Positions 11,660-24,560 of a stretch of 64,000 nucleotides of DNA are shown piece after piece. The stretch lies in the NCBI GenBank assembly GCA_963969495.1, contig OZ018338.1, positions 43,779,206-43,843,205 on the forward strand, written 5' to 3'. The notes below the pieces were generated by a model, which saw only the letters and a program-made list of their open reading frames with translations, made no database searches and had not been told where the DNA came from. The stretch is from Ceratothoa steindachneri. Its lineage: Eukaryota > Arthropoda > Malacostraca > Isopoda > Cymothoidae. Every line of letters starts with the position of its first letter. Within the stretch, counting starts at the first letter, position 1. The translations under genes were made by a program, and so were the position numbers.

Positions 11660-13760
11660 CAAACCAGTTGGGGGGAGCAAGCTACCTTCAATAAGATTTT
11701 TACCTGGGCACTTAATTTTGATGTAGTTTTAATAACTATGTCTCGATCCATGTTATTGTTTGCTTCATTTTCTTACTCTGCCCTTTTATCTCTTTGTTGG
11801 TGATTTTACGTCCCCTTAGCATTTTTCCTAAGTTGGTCGTTGGTTCAGGGCATTATTGATTTCGTTATCGTCGTGTTCTGAGTCATAATCTCATCCGAAT
11901 TTTCCTCCAAAAATGCTTTCGATTATACTTGTCTTTGGTTGCTCTCAGAAGTGGTGAGGATTTGGCTCCGTAGATATCGCTGTTTGATCCTTTTGTATTG
12001 TTTTTCTTATTTTGTGTGTTATATTTGTCTAATTGTTCGCACGATTTGTTAATTTTGTCCCTGACTTTGCTTTCTTAGTATGTGGCCATTGTGTCGCTTT
12101 CCGCTTGTTCTTCCTCTGTTTGTCTGTTTTTTCTTCTTGTGTGGCTCCTTGGTTTCATGTTTGTTAATTTTTTTTTCTGTTCGGCAGTCATTAAGATTTT
12201 GTAGAATTCGCTAAATGGTAGGTTCTCTGAGAGCTTAATTCGTTTTAGGTCGTTCTTTGTAAGCATGTTATTGAGTTTTTTCTGCGTACGATCCAGGATT
12301 TGCGATATTTAGGAAGTGAGAATTTAAAATGCACAATGAGTTTTAGGCTCATATTACCTTTAATATACCTTTTGTTCAGATTTGGTCTTATTTGCTGCAG
12401 CATATGCAGTTGTCTTTCCTTATTATTTTTATTATATTATCGTTTCTTGTTGTTTTTTTTGCTTTGGTGATTTTACATCGAAAGAGTGCGGTGCGGGTTT
12501 CAGCAGTTGAGGCATTTTTTAGTTATGCTCGTGCATTCATCCCCCCTGTGTTTGTGGCTTGCGCACTTGAAGCACTTCTTTCCTTGGAAGGTCCACTCCT
12601 GTGATGTGTGCTCTCCATTAAGTCACGCTTAAAGCAGACTTGCACAGAGATGAAAGTCCTCTCTTATCGATATGGATCGAATTTCGTGTAGGAGGCGAGT
12701 ATTCAGTTTTCTGATGCTTTAGTGGCCATTTCCGTTTCTTTGAAGATTAGTGTTAACACATGTGTGTGTTCTTCTCCTAACTGTGACTTAAATTTGATGA
12801 CCTTGTCAACTTTTGCCCAAATTTGATTCTTTAGATTTCGTTTTGTGCTTGCAGATTACAGATGTTTTGGCAGTGAAGGTGGGGGGCGTTCGGGTGGCGA
12901 GTCCATTTTTTTAGTTTTTTTGCGGCACTTTCGCTAAAGAGGATATTGAGGTCTTTTTCCGTGTTTCATAACGCCATATATTCTTCTATTGATCTTTCAG
13001 TCTCAAAACTACGACGCCGACTTTTGTATATATAGTGCGCAGCGTTGTCTCTCGTGAAGACTTACTCTGAGGACACTTAGGGGGATCATCTTACTCCTTC
13101 ATTATCGTTTATTGGACGTAGAGGAGATCAGTCCCACTGGTACTTGTGTTTCTCTCCCTTGATGTATTGATTAGTGAATCTCTGAACACCTGTTTTACTT
13201 AGCCTGTCATGTAGTGTAGACATGTTTGAAAATGTAGGAGAGCGACATGCGTGTTTTAACGCATAGGTTTGTATTCTTTGTGCTCTCTTCTGTCACGTGT
13301 GACTTGCGGTTACGAGTACAATTGGTGAGTATGTAAAGAAGTGTTTTAAAAGCGTATATACTTGTATTTTGCCTCTGGCAGGGAAAAATCTACCTACCAA
13401 CTTGTGTATATGTTTTGCTTTTATCTGTGTAGTTTTGGGTCTAGGGAAAATTGTAGCTATTTATTGACTTTGGTTCTGAGTAGTTTCGTGAGGGGTTTGT
13501 ATGCTAGTCTTGCGGGAGATGTGTAGTTTAGGTATGGTGTGTGTCTAATTGAATATTCTGCATGTAGTGATCTCACGCGCCGTAGAATGTCGTCTGTGTT
13601 TTCAGAGGATTGGGATCGGAAGAAAAGAAGAAGTGAAAGTGTGGGAGAGAGATAGAAAAGGTAGAAAATATTGTGTAAGTGAGGGATGAGTGGTCTTAAT
13701 AAGGTGGATGAGAAGCGGTGATTGTGATGAATGATTATAATGAGAGCAATGGTGATGTTG
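11660..13760 (-). mobile_element. Non-LTR copy 3: 5' UTR and ORF1 only
   Basis: On the minus strand the segment at about 12,480-13,080 encodes a decayed ORF1. It has retroviral-type zinc knuckles (KCFKCASHKHRGDEC and a following CLNC group). The basic C-terminal region at 12,075-12,266 begins MLTKNDLKRIKL and is rich in Arg/Lys. ORF2 is absent: the copy ends near 11,660. Its 5' UTR (about 13,090-13,760) sits directly behind the 3' end of copy 2 in the same direction, a head-to-tail arrangement. Confidence 0.7.
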
Positions 13761-13999
13761 ATGTGTGTCAGGTTGACTGGCTAACGCTTTCGTTTTACAT
13801 GGTTTTGATTTTCGTTATTTTATTTTTATTTACATCATAGGGGCCTCTGTTTGCGAGCTATGATTTTTCCTCTTGAGGTTATTTTTCTCTTGTTTTTATT
13901 TGGTTTATTTTGGTTTAGCATTCGAGCATTTATTTTCATGATGTTCTCTTGCGAGCTTTGTAATTCTTTTTTATCTTTCTTTATGGTTTTGGTTGGTGG

Positions 14000-16622
14000 A
14001 GCACTCATGTGCTGTCATGCCTTTTTTTAAAGCTGTATAGGGGTTCTGTATCATTTAGAACCTTTACTCTACTACTTTGGAATTTTTGCTTGAAGTTTAG
14101 TGTTCTGTATTCTGTTTTGGGCGCGTTCGTCCATAAAGACGTTAATTGGTTTTAAATTTGATCTTTGATGCAGAACTCTTGATGGCGTTCCTTCCGTTCT
14201 TCTGGATCGCATGATGAATCGAGTCGCTTTGTTTTGGACTCTTTTTGTCAAAAATTGGGCGTACTAGTTCTAAGTATAGTTTTCTTTTGTTATTCGCCGA
14301 CAGGATATGGAACCTGCAAAGGGATGACAGCACAGTCTTCGCGTAGTTAATTTTCTGGTTTAAGTGCGAGTTGTATCCTTTTATTGTGTTTTTCAGGCCA
14401 AGGACATTTCCACCGGCATTGAAGGATATATGGTGTTGGTCGTGGTGATTTGGTGGACTTTGTATCTATTCAGTGGAATCGTGCTGAATTTGTCCGTGTT
14501 TGTTTTAATTTTATTGTTCTTTTCGAAATCATTGATGTTTTGGATTTCGCGATATCTCTCGGGTTTTGTCGTTCGCTGGTAATGATTTGAGAGATATCGT
14601 CCGCCAATTGGACATACATAGCGCAGTCATCAGTTGGTTAGGGAGGTCTCTCGTATACAAGGTATAGAGCGTGAGGCTGAGGCACCTCCTCTAAGGGACC
14701 CCTGCATTTATTGTGAAGGCTTCTCCGATGAAACAATTAATAGAAATTCTTACTTTTCTCTCTGTGAGATAATTACAGAAGATTCGCGTGAGGTTTGAGT
14801 TTTTGTACAAGGTCATCTATTTTTAGCTTCAGTCCTGGCACCCATACTTTGTCAAATGCTTTGGTAACATCGTGGAGCGTTAAATCCACTCTGTTTCCTC
14901 TTGCGATTTCAATTGCAAGTTTTTTGCTGATGAGTACTAGTGCTCTCTCGGTACCTCGGTGTTTACGGAATCCATGATGGATGTTATTCCGCAGATGATT
15001 ATCTTCCAAGAAATTTTTAAGCCTATCATTGAGGAATTTCTCAAGCAGTTTGCCAATAAATTCTAACAGCGAAATGGGTTGGTAGCATACGATGTGCCCT
15101 TTTGCTTTGACTGATTTTGGTAGGAATATCATTCTCGCTGTCTTTAACACTGCTAGAAAGTGCCCTGTGTTTAGGCATGCGTTGGAGATTTTGAGTAATA
15201 ATGATAAGATGTTCTCTGAGGCGTTTTTTAAGTGGTGTTTGGTAATACCACTTATTCTTGGGTTTTTCTGCTTGAATAAAGAAAGGGCAGTTTTAAGTTC
15301 TTCAAGAGTAAAGGGCGTTCCCTCATTTCTGTGTTCCCGTGTTTCGTCTACCCGTGAATGAAGACGGAGTTAGGGATCCCTTTTCTCCAGTTGTTGTTCT
15401 ACCCTTCGTTTGAAAGCTATCTCGTAATTCTGATTCTCCTTCCGGTTAATGGAGATTTTTGATCAATAGTTCTTGAATTTGTTTCGATCTCTTTGTCGTC
15501 ATCTATTGTAGCTTCTCCTTCTTTCAAGTGCACCTTTTCTTTAAGTTCGGAACCTTTTAATTTTCTATACTGATTCTAGAACCTTTCTGGGTCTCTATCT
15601 AGGTCCATCCTTTCTATGAGGTCATTCCAAGTGTTTTGCATGCTGTTTTTTATAAGTTCATTCACCCTGTACGTAGGTTTCTTAGTTGTACGTACCTTTC
15701 TCTGTTGTTTCCGTGTAGACGGATTTCCTCGAACATGGTGTTAATTTGTTGCATTTTTTGTTTTATTTCTTATATCCATACTGGTGCGGGAATTATTTTG
15801 TATCTTGTTTTAGGGATATCAGGTGAATTGACTTCTGTTATTAGTTCAGTGATGTTTTTTAATTGCGTGTCTGTTTCATCCAGGGAGGCTTTCATCAAGG
15901 GAGGCGATGTTGTATCCGGTAAGGTGGGCTTTATATTACTCTCCAGTTTTTCCTGGTTACTGCTTTTCTTTTTGTTATTTGGATTTTAATAGAGGAAGTT
16001 AGAATTCTTGTAATAAACGCCCTGTGGCCTGATGGTATTCCAGGGCTAGGGACTGTGTGAAGCTTTTTGCGAAGTTCAGGTTTGTTAGAATTATATCCGG
16101 AGTGCTTAAAGACCTTCCCGTTAGAAACGTTAAAAAGTCGGGGCCTTCCTTCTGCACTGTCATCTCCTTAATAGGAGTTCCAGGGTTTTGCCGGTGCCGT
16201 TAGTGCGGGTCGTATAGCCTGTTGACCGGCTCATTGCGTTCAAGTCTCCTAGAAGTATCACTGATTATGGGCGGCGGAAAATTCGAATGAAGTTGGGGAT
16301 CGCAAGATACGAGCGCCGGGGGTGTCGATATGCCCCGGCTATATATGACTCTTCTACTTCTGTTATTTCGGAAAAATCTTGTCCTCTTATGATCCCCATG
16401 GCTATTCCATCGTAACGCGTTTGCGTTGGGTTCACTGTAATTACATTATAATTTGGAATAAATATTCGTTCTTCCATTAGGTCTACTCCGTGTTCTGTGA
16501 TTATAACTATTTCTAGGTCTACTTTTCTTATTATGTTGCAGAATTCGATTTTCTTTGTTTTCCATCCGTCTACGTTCAGGGTGCTGGTATTGAGGTTGTT
16601 TAGGTGAAGTACGACTTAGTCC
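14000..16622 (-). pseudogene. Non-LTR ORF2 (APE endonuclease plus RT), copy 2
   Basis: Starts near 16,622 with TLNVDGWKTKKIEFCNIIRK and IITEHGVD, the APE N-terminal motif with its catalytic Asn and Glu. EN continues at 16,265-16,477 (RYDGIAMGIIRG, AGAYRHPRRSYLAIPNF). RT is clear at 14,773-15,150: ISLLEFIGKLLEKFLNDRL, HHGFRKHRGTERALVLISK, DVTKAFDKVW. The frame at 14,142-14,333 is the C-terminal tail. The FADD region between about 14,400 and 14,770 is decayed and not resolved. Long hydrophobic plus-strand frames here are antisense shadows. Confidence 0.8.
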
Positions 16623-16699
16623 ATTATTTTTTAGAGGTTTTTACTCTCTTAGTCTTGTCCGATTATGCCGGTGACCTTATATGTCCTCAGCTTTTTTTC

Positions 16700-18064
16700 T
16701 GGAACTGTTTGGTTGAGAGGTTGACACAAGAATTGGCTGAGATTTTTATGAGGCCTTGTTTAAGTGCATTGTCTATCTTAGTTTCCTGATATTAAGTCAT
16801 ACTCCCATTTGAATCCTCCTTTTGCCAGTCCTTCTACTATTTTCTTCTATCTTGTTATCGATGGTTGAGTATTTGTGTGTGATCCGTAAATTTTGATTTT
16901 GCATTCTTCTGTGTTGTTTCGGGTCGTTTCCTTTTCCTTTGCTCCTTCCAATTTTTGTTTGATTAGTTAAATATGTTCGGATACATCCATTTCATCTTCT
17001 TTGGGTTCATTTTCCGGTGTTATTAGCCCTTAATCTTGTTCCGGGGTCATTGAGATCCGATAAAAGTCGTTAGATGGAAGATTCTGCGAGAACCACATGG
17101 ATTTCATTCCGTTTTTTTGTCAGCATTTTGTTTAGTTTCTCTGCATACGAGCCAGGTTTCGCCATGTTAACAAAATGTGCATGCAGGATGCATAAGATGA
17201 GATCAGGTCTCATGTTTCCGTCAATGTTTACCACGGTATTTTGTTCTTGAGTTGTTTCGGTTTGATTGGCAGACGCAGTTGCATAGGTGGTGTTTTTCCT
17301 GCTTTCCTTTTCCTTAATCATGGCTGTTTTATTGTTTTTTATCATTTCCTTCATTTTTGGACACGTCATTGCAAGTGTGTGGTGTGGGCCTCAAGAGTTT
17401 GCATATTTTTTATCGTGGCTTTTGTATTCCTCCCATCTGTGTTCGTACTTGAGCACTCAGAGCACTTCTTGCCTTGATAAGTGCATTCTCTTGTTGAATG
17501 ATTGTTCAGAGCATAGGACTTGAAACATACCTGGAAAAAGATAAAAGTTTCCCTCTCTATCTGGTCTGGTACTATTTTGGTGTAGAAGGTCAGTAGTCCA
17601 TTTTCCGATGCTTTTTTCGCCATCTCGTTCTCTTTGAAGAGAGCTTTGAATACATGGGAGTGTTATTCTTCTGTTTGGTTTTCAATTTTACTATTTCTTC
17701 GATTTTGGCCCATGATTGTTTTTTTATATTTCTATTTTAATTGCTTCTGCGGAGTGTTCCCCAATCCAAGGGTCGAGGCGCCAGCAGATGACTGATGTCT
17801 TTGTGCTTACGGCTGGCGTGTCCGGGCAGATAGTCCTATTTTATTTGGCTTCCTAGCTCCATTTTCACTAAGGAGAGTGTCCAAGTCATTTTCGATGTCG
17901 CAAAGGGCTATATAGCCATTGTACTGATCTTTCAACCTTAATAAGATGACTTCTAGTTCCGCATAAATCATATAGGGGGTCTTTTCGTGGGTGTGTTTGA
18001 TGTGGCCTTCGAAGACTCTGAGAATGGCATAGTTTGAACTAAGCATGATTGGCAGCTTTCCCAA
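16700..18064 (-). pseudogene. Non-LTR ORF1 (nucleic-acid-binding protein), copy 2
   Basis: The N-terminal part lies at 17,807-18,064. The middle at 17,366-17,623 contains MAKKASENGLLTFYTKIVPD, then CFKSYALNNHSTREC and KCSECS, remnants of CCHC zinc knuckles. The C-terminal part at 17,070-17,369 includes ILCILHAHFVNMAKPGSYAE. Order and motifs match ORF1 of copy 6. ORF1 proteins of this kind bind element RNA as chaperones; here stops between blocks make it non-functional. Confidence 0.75.
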
Positions 18065-19494
18065 TCTAACGTTGTGCCCTTGGGGAAGGAAAAGGATGAT
18101 GAATTTAGCCAGACATATTAAGAGATGTAGGCACGATGAAAGGTATTATTCTTTTTTTGCCCACGTAGGGGATGGGATGAGGATGGATGAGATGTGAAAT
18201 GATGATACTGAGGGTGAAAGGGTGTTGGGGAAATGAAACGAATATAGTGGCTCTCTGAAGACTAGGTTGGTATCAAGATTGATTATTCTTCTTCCAGCGG
18301 GATTTTCCTTCCTAGGTTCCTCGTAAAGATAAAGTTCTTCCTTCGGTGCAAATCGAATGCGTGATTTCGGTGTCCTGAGCTTTTTTTAGTACGTGCAGAT
18401 AACCGGGAGCAAGCAGTCTGTGTTTTTAGATGATTCGTGCGCCCGACCTCACATATCTGGTGCGATCGGTGAAGTAGCACTCGCCTTGGATAAAGAGGAA
18501 AGCCCGAGGCAGGGTGTGCAAAAATGAGAAAAAAATGTACAGAATTGAGGTCATAAACTCCCAAATACTAATAAGTAACTAAAATTTCGTAAAAGAATAT
18601 AGGTAAATAACACATATGTTAAAAATAAAACAGAAGTAACGAAATATACAATAAACTAAATACAGCCAACTCCTATTTCAGACTGTTGTTGTATGCATTG
18701 TTTACATTTATATGTCTATTGGTGTAGTCTCCATCCGAGGAACTGCTCAGACCATTGAATGAACAACGCTAACTCAGAAGAAAGTTGACACCCGATAAAA
18801 GAGGTAAAAGAAAAGGAAAGCGACCTCAAAAACGTGAAAACTTTTCCCCTTTTCCTACGGGGAATTAAAAGAGAGAAAAATATATTTGGAACTGTGAATA
18901 GGCAACACATGTCTGCCTACACAACCCTACTACCTCCTCTAAAGGGCAGCCAAGCGGGCCTTAACTGGATTTTAATTCATTTAGTCTCTACCCAACTATG
19001 TCGTTCTCTGTGAAAGACATGAAAGCAGCTTTGAGGAGTAGCCAACTGTGGAACTCGGCTTCTGAGGCACCCGAACAAAGGAGAGGACTGCAACTTCTGG
19101 GGGGAGAAGTGGGGGCCCACTTTCACTTTTACACCCTAGGAGCCCAGCTAGGATCATAGATGGAATCAGCACCCGTCTCTATGTATGCCGGCTGCAGCAC
19201 TGAACCCAAACCCTCAAGGGGTGGCACCCCCGGTTAACGATGGTTGATTCCGTGCTAACCAACAAAAGGTCTGCCATACAATCACACCTCGTGAGGGGCC
19301 CTCGGCTTCACCCATCATCATCATCATCATCTTCCCATACGGCAATCTATGTTCACTAACGCTGCGCTGATATTAGGAGGGGGGTTAGTCACTGACTTAA
19401 CCCATTTAACGAGAAATCACAGCCCCAAAAAGAAGACTCAAGATATTCAACCATTGTCTAACCACCTGCAGAAGAGAGAAGAATTCCCCTGTGG

Positions 19495-20750
19495 ATGATC
19501 AACAGGCAGAACAAGCCAAACAGGGATAAGGTATTTAAGCTAATGTTAGGAAAACTCAACATCGCTCTTGCTAGCCTTCTAGACGTCTCCTTTTGGTACA
19601 TCGCAACCTGCGAACGGAAAAAGGACGTAGAGAATATTACGAAAGAAGAAGCTCCGGAAATCCTAAGCACCGTTGTACTACAGCCTGCTCTCCCTCTACA
19701 AATACAAGCTCATCGCAGTGTCGTTTGCATGAGACTCGATCCTTGGATCGAAGTTTCTTCGCAGAAAAATCCATGGCCTCAAAGGCAAAAGAACAAGGCT
19801 TGCTTATGTTCAACGCCAAGGTGAGTGTATACCATATAGAGCAAGGAGAATTCTTTCAAGTCCAGTTTTGCTTTCGCTGCGACAAAATAAAGCAGCACGC
19901 GGACAAAGACTGTAAAGAGCTTGAGGAAAGGTTCTCTAAGTGCAGCAAGAAGGGACACCACTGGAAGGACTGCCACAACAACTACGAGAGATGCACCAAC
20001 TGCGGGAAAGGCCCCAGATCAATGCCTATGGCATGCCCTGTAAAAGAGAAAATAATAGACAAAAATAAAAACGACAAGAAACAGGAAGAGCTACGCAGCT
20101 CAAACACTACTTACACACAGGTAGCTAAGGTCGCGTACGTCGAAACCGAAACGAAGAAAACATTTGAATATAGAAAACGAAGGGACTATAAAAATCCCAA
20201 CGTGCATCCTCTATGCTCACGTTAGGAATCTAACCCAACCTGGTTGCGTCGCCAAAAAAAACAAACGCTGGCCAAAAAACAGAATGAGCAAAATGTGGTT
20301 CCCGGTCGATCATCCATCAGGAGACGTCCTCCAGCTGCAAATGGTTCATAATAGTGCAAACGAGATGGAAACTAACAAGGAAGAATTAGAGAACAAAACC
20401 CAGAACATGAGGCGGCTAATGATGCAAAACCCACACAGGCTCACCTAAATAAAAAGTTCACGAATAGAAGCAAAACGGTGTAACCAGCACCAACTGAATC
20501 CACTGACTCATCGGACTCTTCCGACTCAGAAGCCCCTAAAAACAAGAAAAACAAAAAAACGCTCGACGCGGATATGATTAATCTCCCCATTTATGCCTGG
20601 GAGATTCCCCTTCCTTAAAAATATGGATAAAGCAAAAATTCTAAACGGTGTAAATAAGAAAATATACAAATGGGAGTACGACGCATCGATCGAAGCTGAA
20701 GAGGTTGAGGAGGCCCTACTACGCCATAACGTTACTCTGTACGAGCACTC
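19495..20750 (+). pseudogene. Non-LTR ORF1 with CCHC zinc knuckles, copy 6
   Basis: Starts at ATG 19,495 (MINRQNKPNRDKVFKLMLGK) and shifts frame near 19,770 into MASKAKEQGLLMFNAKV. Three knuckle-like groups follow: CFRCDKIKQHADKDC, CSKKGHHWKDC and CTNCGKGPRSMPMAC. A Lys-rich tail extends to about 20,750. The N-terminal block matches the ORF1 of copy 7 on the minus strand at 50,953-51,276, confirming a shared family. Expected role: RNA binding and RNP formation of the element. Confidence 0.8.
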
Positions 20751-20840
20751 TTATGAGTAGGTCTCCTACACAGAATTTAAAAAGAAGAGGAACTGAAGAA
20801 AAAGAAACGCACCCAGAAACACCAGTAGAAAAAGACCAGC

Positions 20841-21276
20841 ATGGAGAATGTGAACAATAGACTGAGGATTCTAACACTCAACGTTAATTGATGGGAGGGG
20901 AAAGCAACGGCACATGCAAAGATATTTCAGGTGCTTGACCCCGACATAATTCTGATAACGGAGCATGGTATTGACAACACAAGGGGTCAGCTCAAAATAC
21001 TGGGATACAGATTGATCATGAAGGATTACTCACAGAAAAGGTTCGATGGCGCTGCAATTGCTGTTAGAGGGAACCTCACGTTTAAACGTCTCCCAAAATT
21101 GGACCAATCCTTTGTAGGCGATACAACTTACCACATTGGTGGGGAAGCTCACGATAGCTGCAGCCTATCATCCTCCTCCCGAGCCTATCTTTCCCTCGCA
21201 AAGATGCTAGATCTGTTTCTCGTGGCTCTGAGATTTATCCTCAATATTAAATGCTGGCTTCACGGCCGAGCTTCAT

Positions 21277-21280
<4 letters not shown>
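20841..21280 (+). pseudogene. Non-LTR ORF2 fragment, APE endonuclease N-terminus, copy 6
   Basis: Begins MENVNNRLRILTLNVN, then DPDIILITEHGIDN, giving the APE Asn and Glu motifs, and RFDGAAIAVRG. One in-frame stop lies just after the LNVN motif. The reading frame is lost near 21,140 and the copy ends at the (TA)n array. No RT. Confidence 0.8.

Positions 21281-21342
<62 letters not shown>
21281..21342. repeat. (TA)n(GA)n compound microsatellite
   Basis: TA to 21,325, then GA, ending at the left TIR of a Tc1-like element. Confidence 0.95.
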
Positions 21343-22499
21343 GTTGGACAAAATAATTGGATGTTAAATTCAATCAATATTTATTATAACACGAAGTTGG
21401 TCCTCATTTTGCTTTATGGACAGCGTCGATGCATCTTGGAATTGATTCATACAGATTCCTGACCTTATTGAGAGGAATCCTGAGCACTTCTTTTTGCAAT
21501 ACCTGCTACAGTTGTTTCAGAAACGATGACGAAGGGTAACGATTTAGAACTTGTCGCTCCAAGACTCACCACAAATGCTCAATAATATTAAGACCTGGAG
21601 ATTGTAGAAAGCAAATGAGTGGTGTGTATTGGGGCATTGTCATGTTGAAAAAAACACTCACCATCAGGCAATAATGTCTGGACTTAATGGACTTAATCTT
21701 CCAAAATATTCAGATATTCGTTGCTGTTGATCCTACCATGCAGGGCAACGATTGGACCAAAATAATTCCAAGATTTCCCTGCTTAAACCATCACTGACCC
21801 TCCTCTGTGCTTCACTGTAGGAAAAAGGCAGTCAGGATTAGAAGCTTTCCCGGGCTGCCTCCACACATAAACGAGCCCTGAAGTAAAGAAAATAGAAAAA
21901 CTGGACTCGTCGGAGAATATTACTTGCTTCCATTGGTCTGTAGACCAGCCCTTGTGATCTCTACACCAGTTAAGCCTTTTCTGAATGTTTTGATGAGAAA
22001 GCAGGGGTTTCTTGATGGCAGCTCTTCCATTAGCTCACGGCAAACAGTTTTGGTCGAAACTGGTCACTAAGTGAGATGTTGATTCAACTCTGCAGTCACA
22101 TTAGGGATATTTGTCCCGGGATTTTTCATCACAATGCGTTTCGACACTCGTCGGTCGCTTTCAGCGAGCTTCTAAGTCCTGTGCGAATTACTCCTACTGC
22201 TGGAGGTTTTGCTCTGCTTCTTGAATTCTGATATGGTCCTTTATATGGAAGCTCTCGAAAACCAAGGAGTTTAGCTGTTCAGGTGACGGAAGCTCCTACA
22301 ATTCCAGCTCCAACTATTTGTGCCTTTTCGTACTCAGTGAGGTCACGCATCTTAGCATCTATACCACAATCTAAAAAAAGAAATACACATAATCATTAAA
22401 TTGATATATAAAAAATTTGGTTGAATATTTGTAATATAATGGCTCATTGAAATATTGGTGTTAAATTTCTACTGTTTCAATTATTTTGTCCAACCCCTG
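21335..22499 (-). mobile_element. Tc1-like transposon with both TIRs, degenerate transposase
   Basis: The left end GGTTGGACAAAATAATTG (from 21,342) is the reverse complement of the right end at 22,481-22,496. The element is about 1.16 kb, a normal Tc1 length. The minus strand encodes a full-length but broken transposase. It begins MRDLTEYEKAQIVGAG (helix-turn-helix region), followed by remnants of the Tc1 catalytic part (CVEAARESF, an SDES-like block near 21,900, PNTHH near 21,620). TSD: TATA on the right; the left side is obscured by the microsatellite. Multiple stops make it inactive. Confidence 0.85.
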
Positions 22500-24560
22500 T
22501 ATATCAAATTCATTATCAATCAATGATGAGAAATAACATAAAACTAATATATAAGCAAGATGAGCAAGAAAATGAGGGGAGAAAACGCCCCAAGCCAGAA
22601 AGTTAACCAATAATTAGATGATTTACGTTTTTATCACCATTCCTTATTTCTCTCTTTTTAAGCTTTCTATTTCTCAGTAGAAGGCCTACAGTTTAACATA
22701 GGATCCCATCCACGTGCATCTACAACGTATCCCTGCGATAAAAATTCGAGCCACATCACGAATCCACTCAGCAATTTACCGCACCCAATTGCGGAAAAGA
22801 TTACTGCCCATATGGATACCAGCGAATGAAATGAGAAAAAAAGGATTGCTTGATGTGACCCAAGGCATGCGTGTCATCTGATGTTCGAGTGCCGTTTTAA
22901 ATATCTTTTTCCCACGTCTACCACTCTGCAGACCATAACGAGGAAAAATTTGAAGTGGAGCAAAATGGTACTTCTGTAGTGCAGAGATTGATGAAGATAG
23001 GAGGATTTGGTCACCGATTTCCCCTAGGAATTGTGCCTGTTGCTTCATTAAGAAAGGTTTTCTGTGATACGATACAACAAATGCAGATGTGTTTTACTAT
23101 CTTCGTTAAAAATTCACTTGATATGAATTGAGAAAAAGCCCAAGATATTAAAACCTTCAAGAAAGTATGATATATGTATTTAATCTGCATCTAATTTTCA
23201 CATATCGACATATTGGCTATATATTTAAAGGAGAGAATTCGCAAGATTTGCCTCAGATCTTGAGTTACATCCATCGAACTTTGATTTAAAAATAGCCTCT
23301 GAAATATCGTTCAGGAACTAAAGTCATTTATGTGAAGTTCGTATTGCAATTTGCGTTTTAATGTTTTGGAACGAACTGCTTTTAATCTTAATCCAACCTA
23401 CAAAATATAATAGCAAATGGATCTAATAAATGGTAAGTGAAAAAAGAAAAGTTTGAAACCCAGTAAGTAAAGGAAGAAAGCCACCATACAACCGAACATT
23501 AGCACCGTATTTTGTCGTTAAAATAAATTTCAACCATAGACGTATTTCTGATATCGTCTATTGTAAATCAAGTGATTCCACTGCTTAGAAAAGCAGGAAG
23601 TTTTAATCTTTTTGTCAAAATGATAGACAATTTTCATATTGTTGTTAAAACTCTTCTTAAATCCATTCTTATCTCGCTTATGAAAATCAATGACAAGCAG
23701 ATGCTACAGCATGTAGAGTGAAAATGTTTAGCCTTGATATGCGATTTTAAACAGCTTAAAAGAAAATTAACCGCGGATTTTAAGTACTTTGGAACTTTGG
23801 ATTTCATTGTATAAAAATACATTGAGAATAAACTGAATTAAAATTCGAAAGTACTGCGAATCCAGCGTTTTTTCTCGTTCTTGTGGGTTGAAATCGCATT
23901 TGTTGGTTTCATCACACTACACCTTTTAAGGGTATCCAATTTATACGAGCATGTCTAAATACTTGCTAACATTGTATAAGGCAAAAGAAACCGTAAAATA
24001 TCATTTAATATCTCCTTAATTAGTAATGGAGGAGGAATATTATCCTTTAATTAAAATTCCTTGGATTTTCCTGTTTTCCCAAATTCCATAGGAAAACGAA
24101 TTAAAATAACATAGAACTGAACACCAGATAATATTAAAAATTTTTTTTAATTAAATACTTTTGTCAAGATGTATATAATGAGCCTTTGAGTTTATTACTC
24201 TCAGACAAATTAAAATGAAAGCTTTTGAAATTCAAGGAAAATAAACGTGCAATAGATTAATTAGATTTGGTAGATCAAGCGAGAAAAATTATCTAGCACA
24301 ACATGATTAATTTATTAACGTGAGTGTTATTTATGTTTACAACTATGTTAAAGATCATTAACGACCGACTCTCTATCACCATTTCATCCCCAAGTAGTTT
24401 GTTAGTTTCAACTTTTGAGTTAGGACTTGTGTACATTCACTCAAACATGCTCGAAGTCTCGTTTCCATGATGGCAAGCTTTTACATCAAATCGACGGAGT
24501 AGCGATGGAGTCGCCATCGGGACATTTTTTTAAATGAAAGAAGGAGAGAAGTGTAAGAAA
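22500..24560. other. No gene recognised; AT-rich, possible PLE-end remnant near 23,840
   Basis: No convincing coding region. Around 23,845-23,870 the motif TTCGAAAGTACTGCGAATCC resembles the PLE terminal sequence found at 41,680 and 51,597, so a small terminal remnant may be present. Confidence 0.4.

Larger units (their letters stand above)
13790..18700 (-). mobile_element. Non-LTR copy 2, near full length, degenerate
   Basis: The most complete copy of the family in this window: 5' region, ORF1, ORF2 with EN and RT, and a 3' region, all on the minus strand. Each part is broken by stops. Its 5' end faces the 5' end of the plus-strand copy 6 (18,940 onward), so the two are head to head. The outer limits are approximate. 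Confidence 0.75.
18940..21280 (+). mobile_element. Non-LTR copy 6: 5' UTR, ORF1 and start of ORF2
   Basis: A GC-richer 5' leader (about 18,940-19,490, with an (ATC)n run at 19,312-19,331) precedes ORF1. ORF2 starts at 20,841 and stops at a (TA)n array at 21,281, so RT is missing. Confidence 0.75.

Noticed and set aside
14364..15989. Several plus-strand frames with hydrophobic stretches that look like membrane proteins
   Set aside because: Antisense to non-LTR ORF2 of copy 2, which has clear RT motifs.
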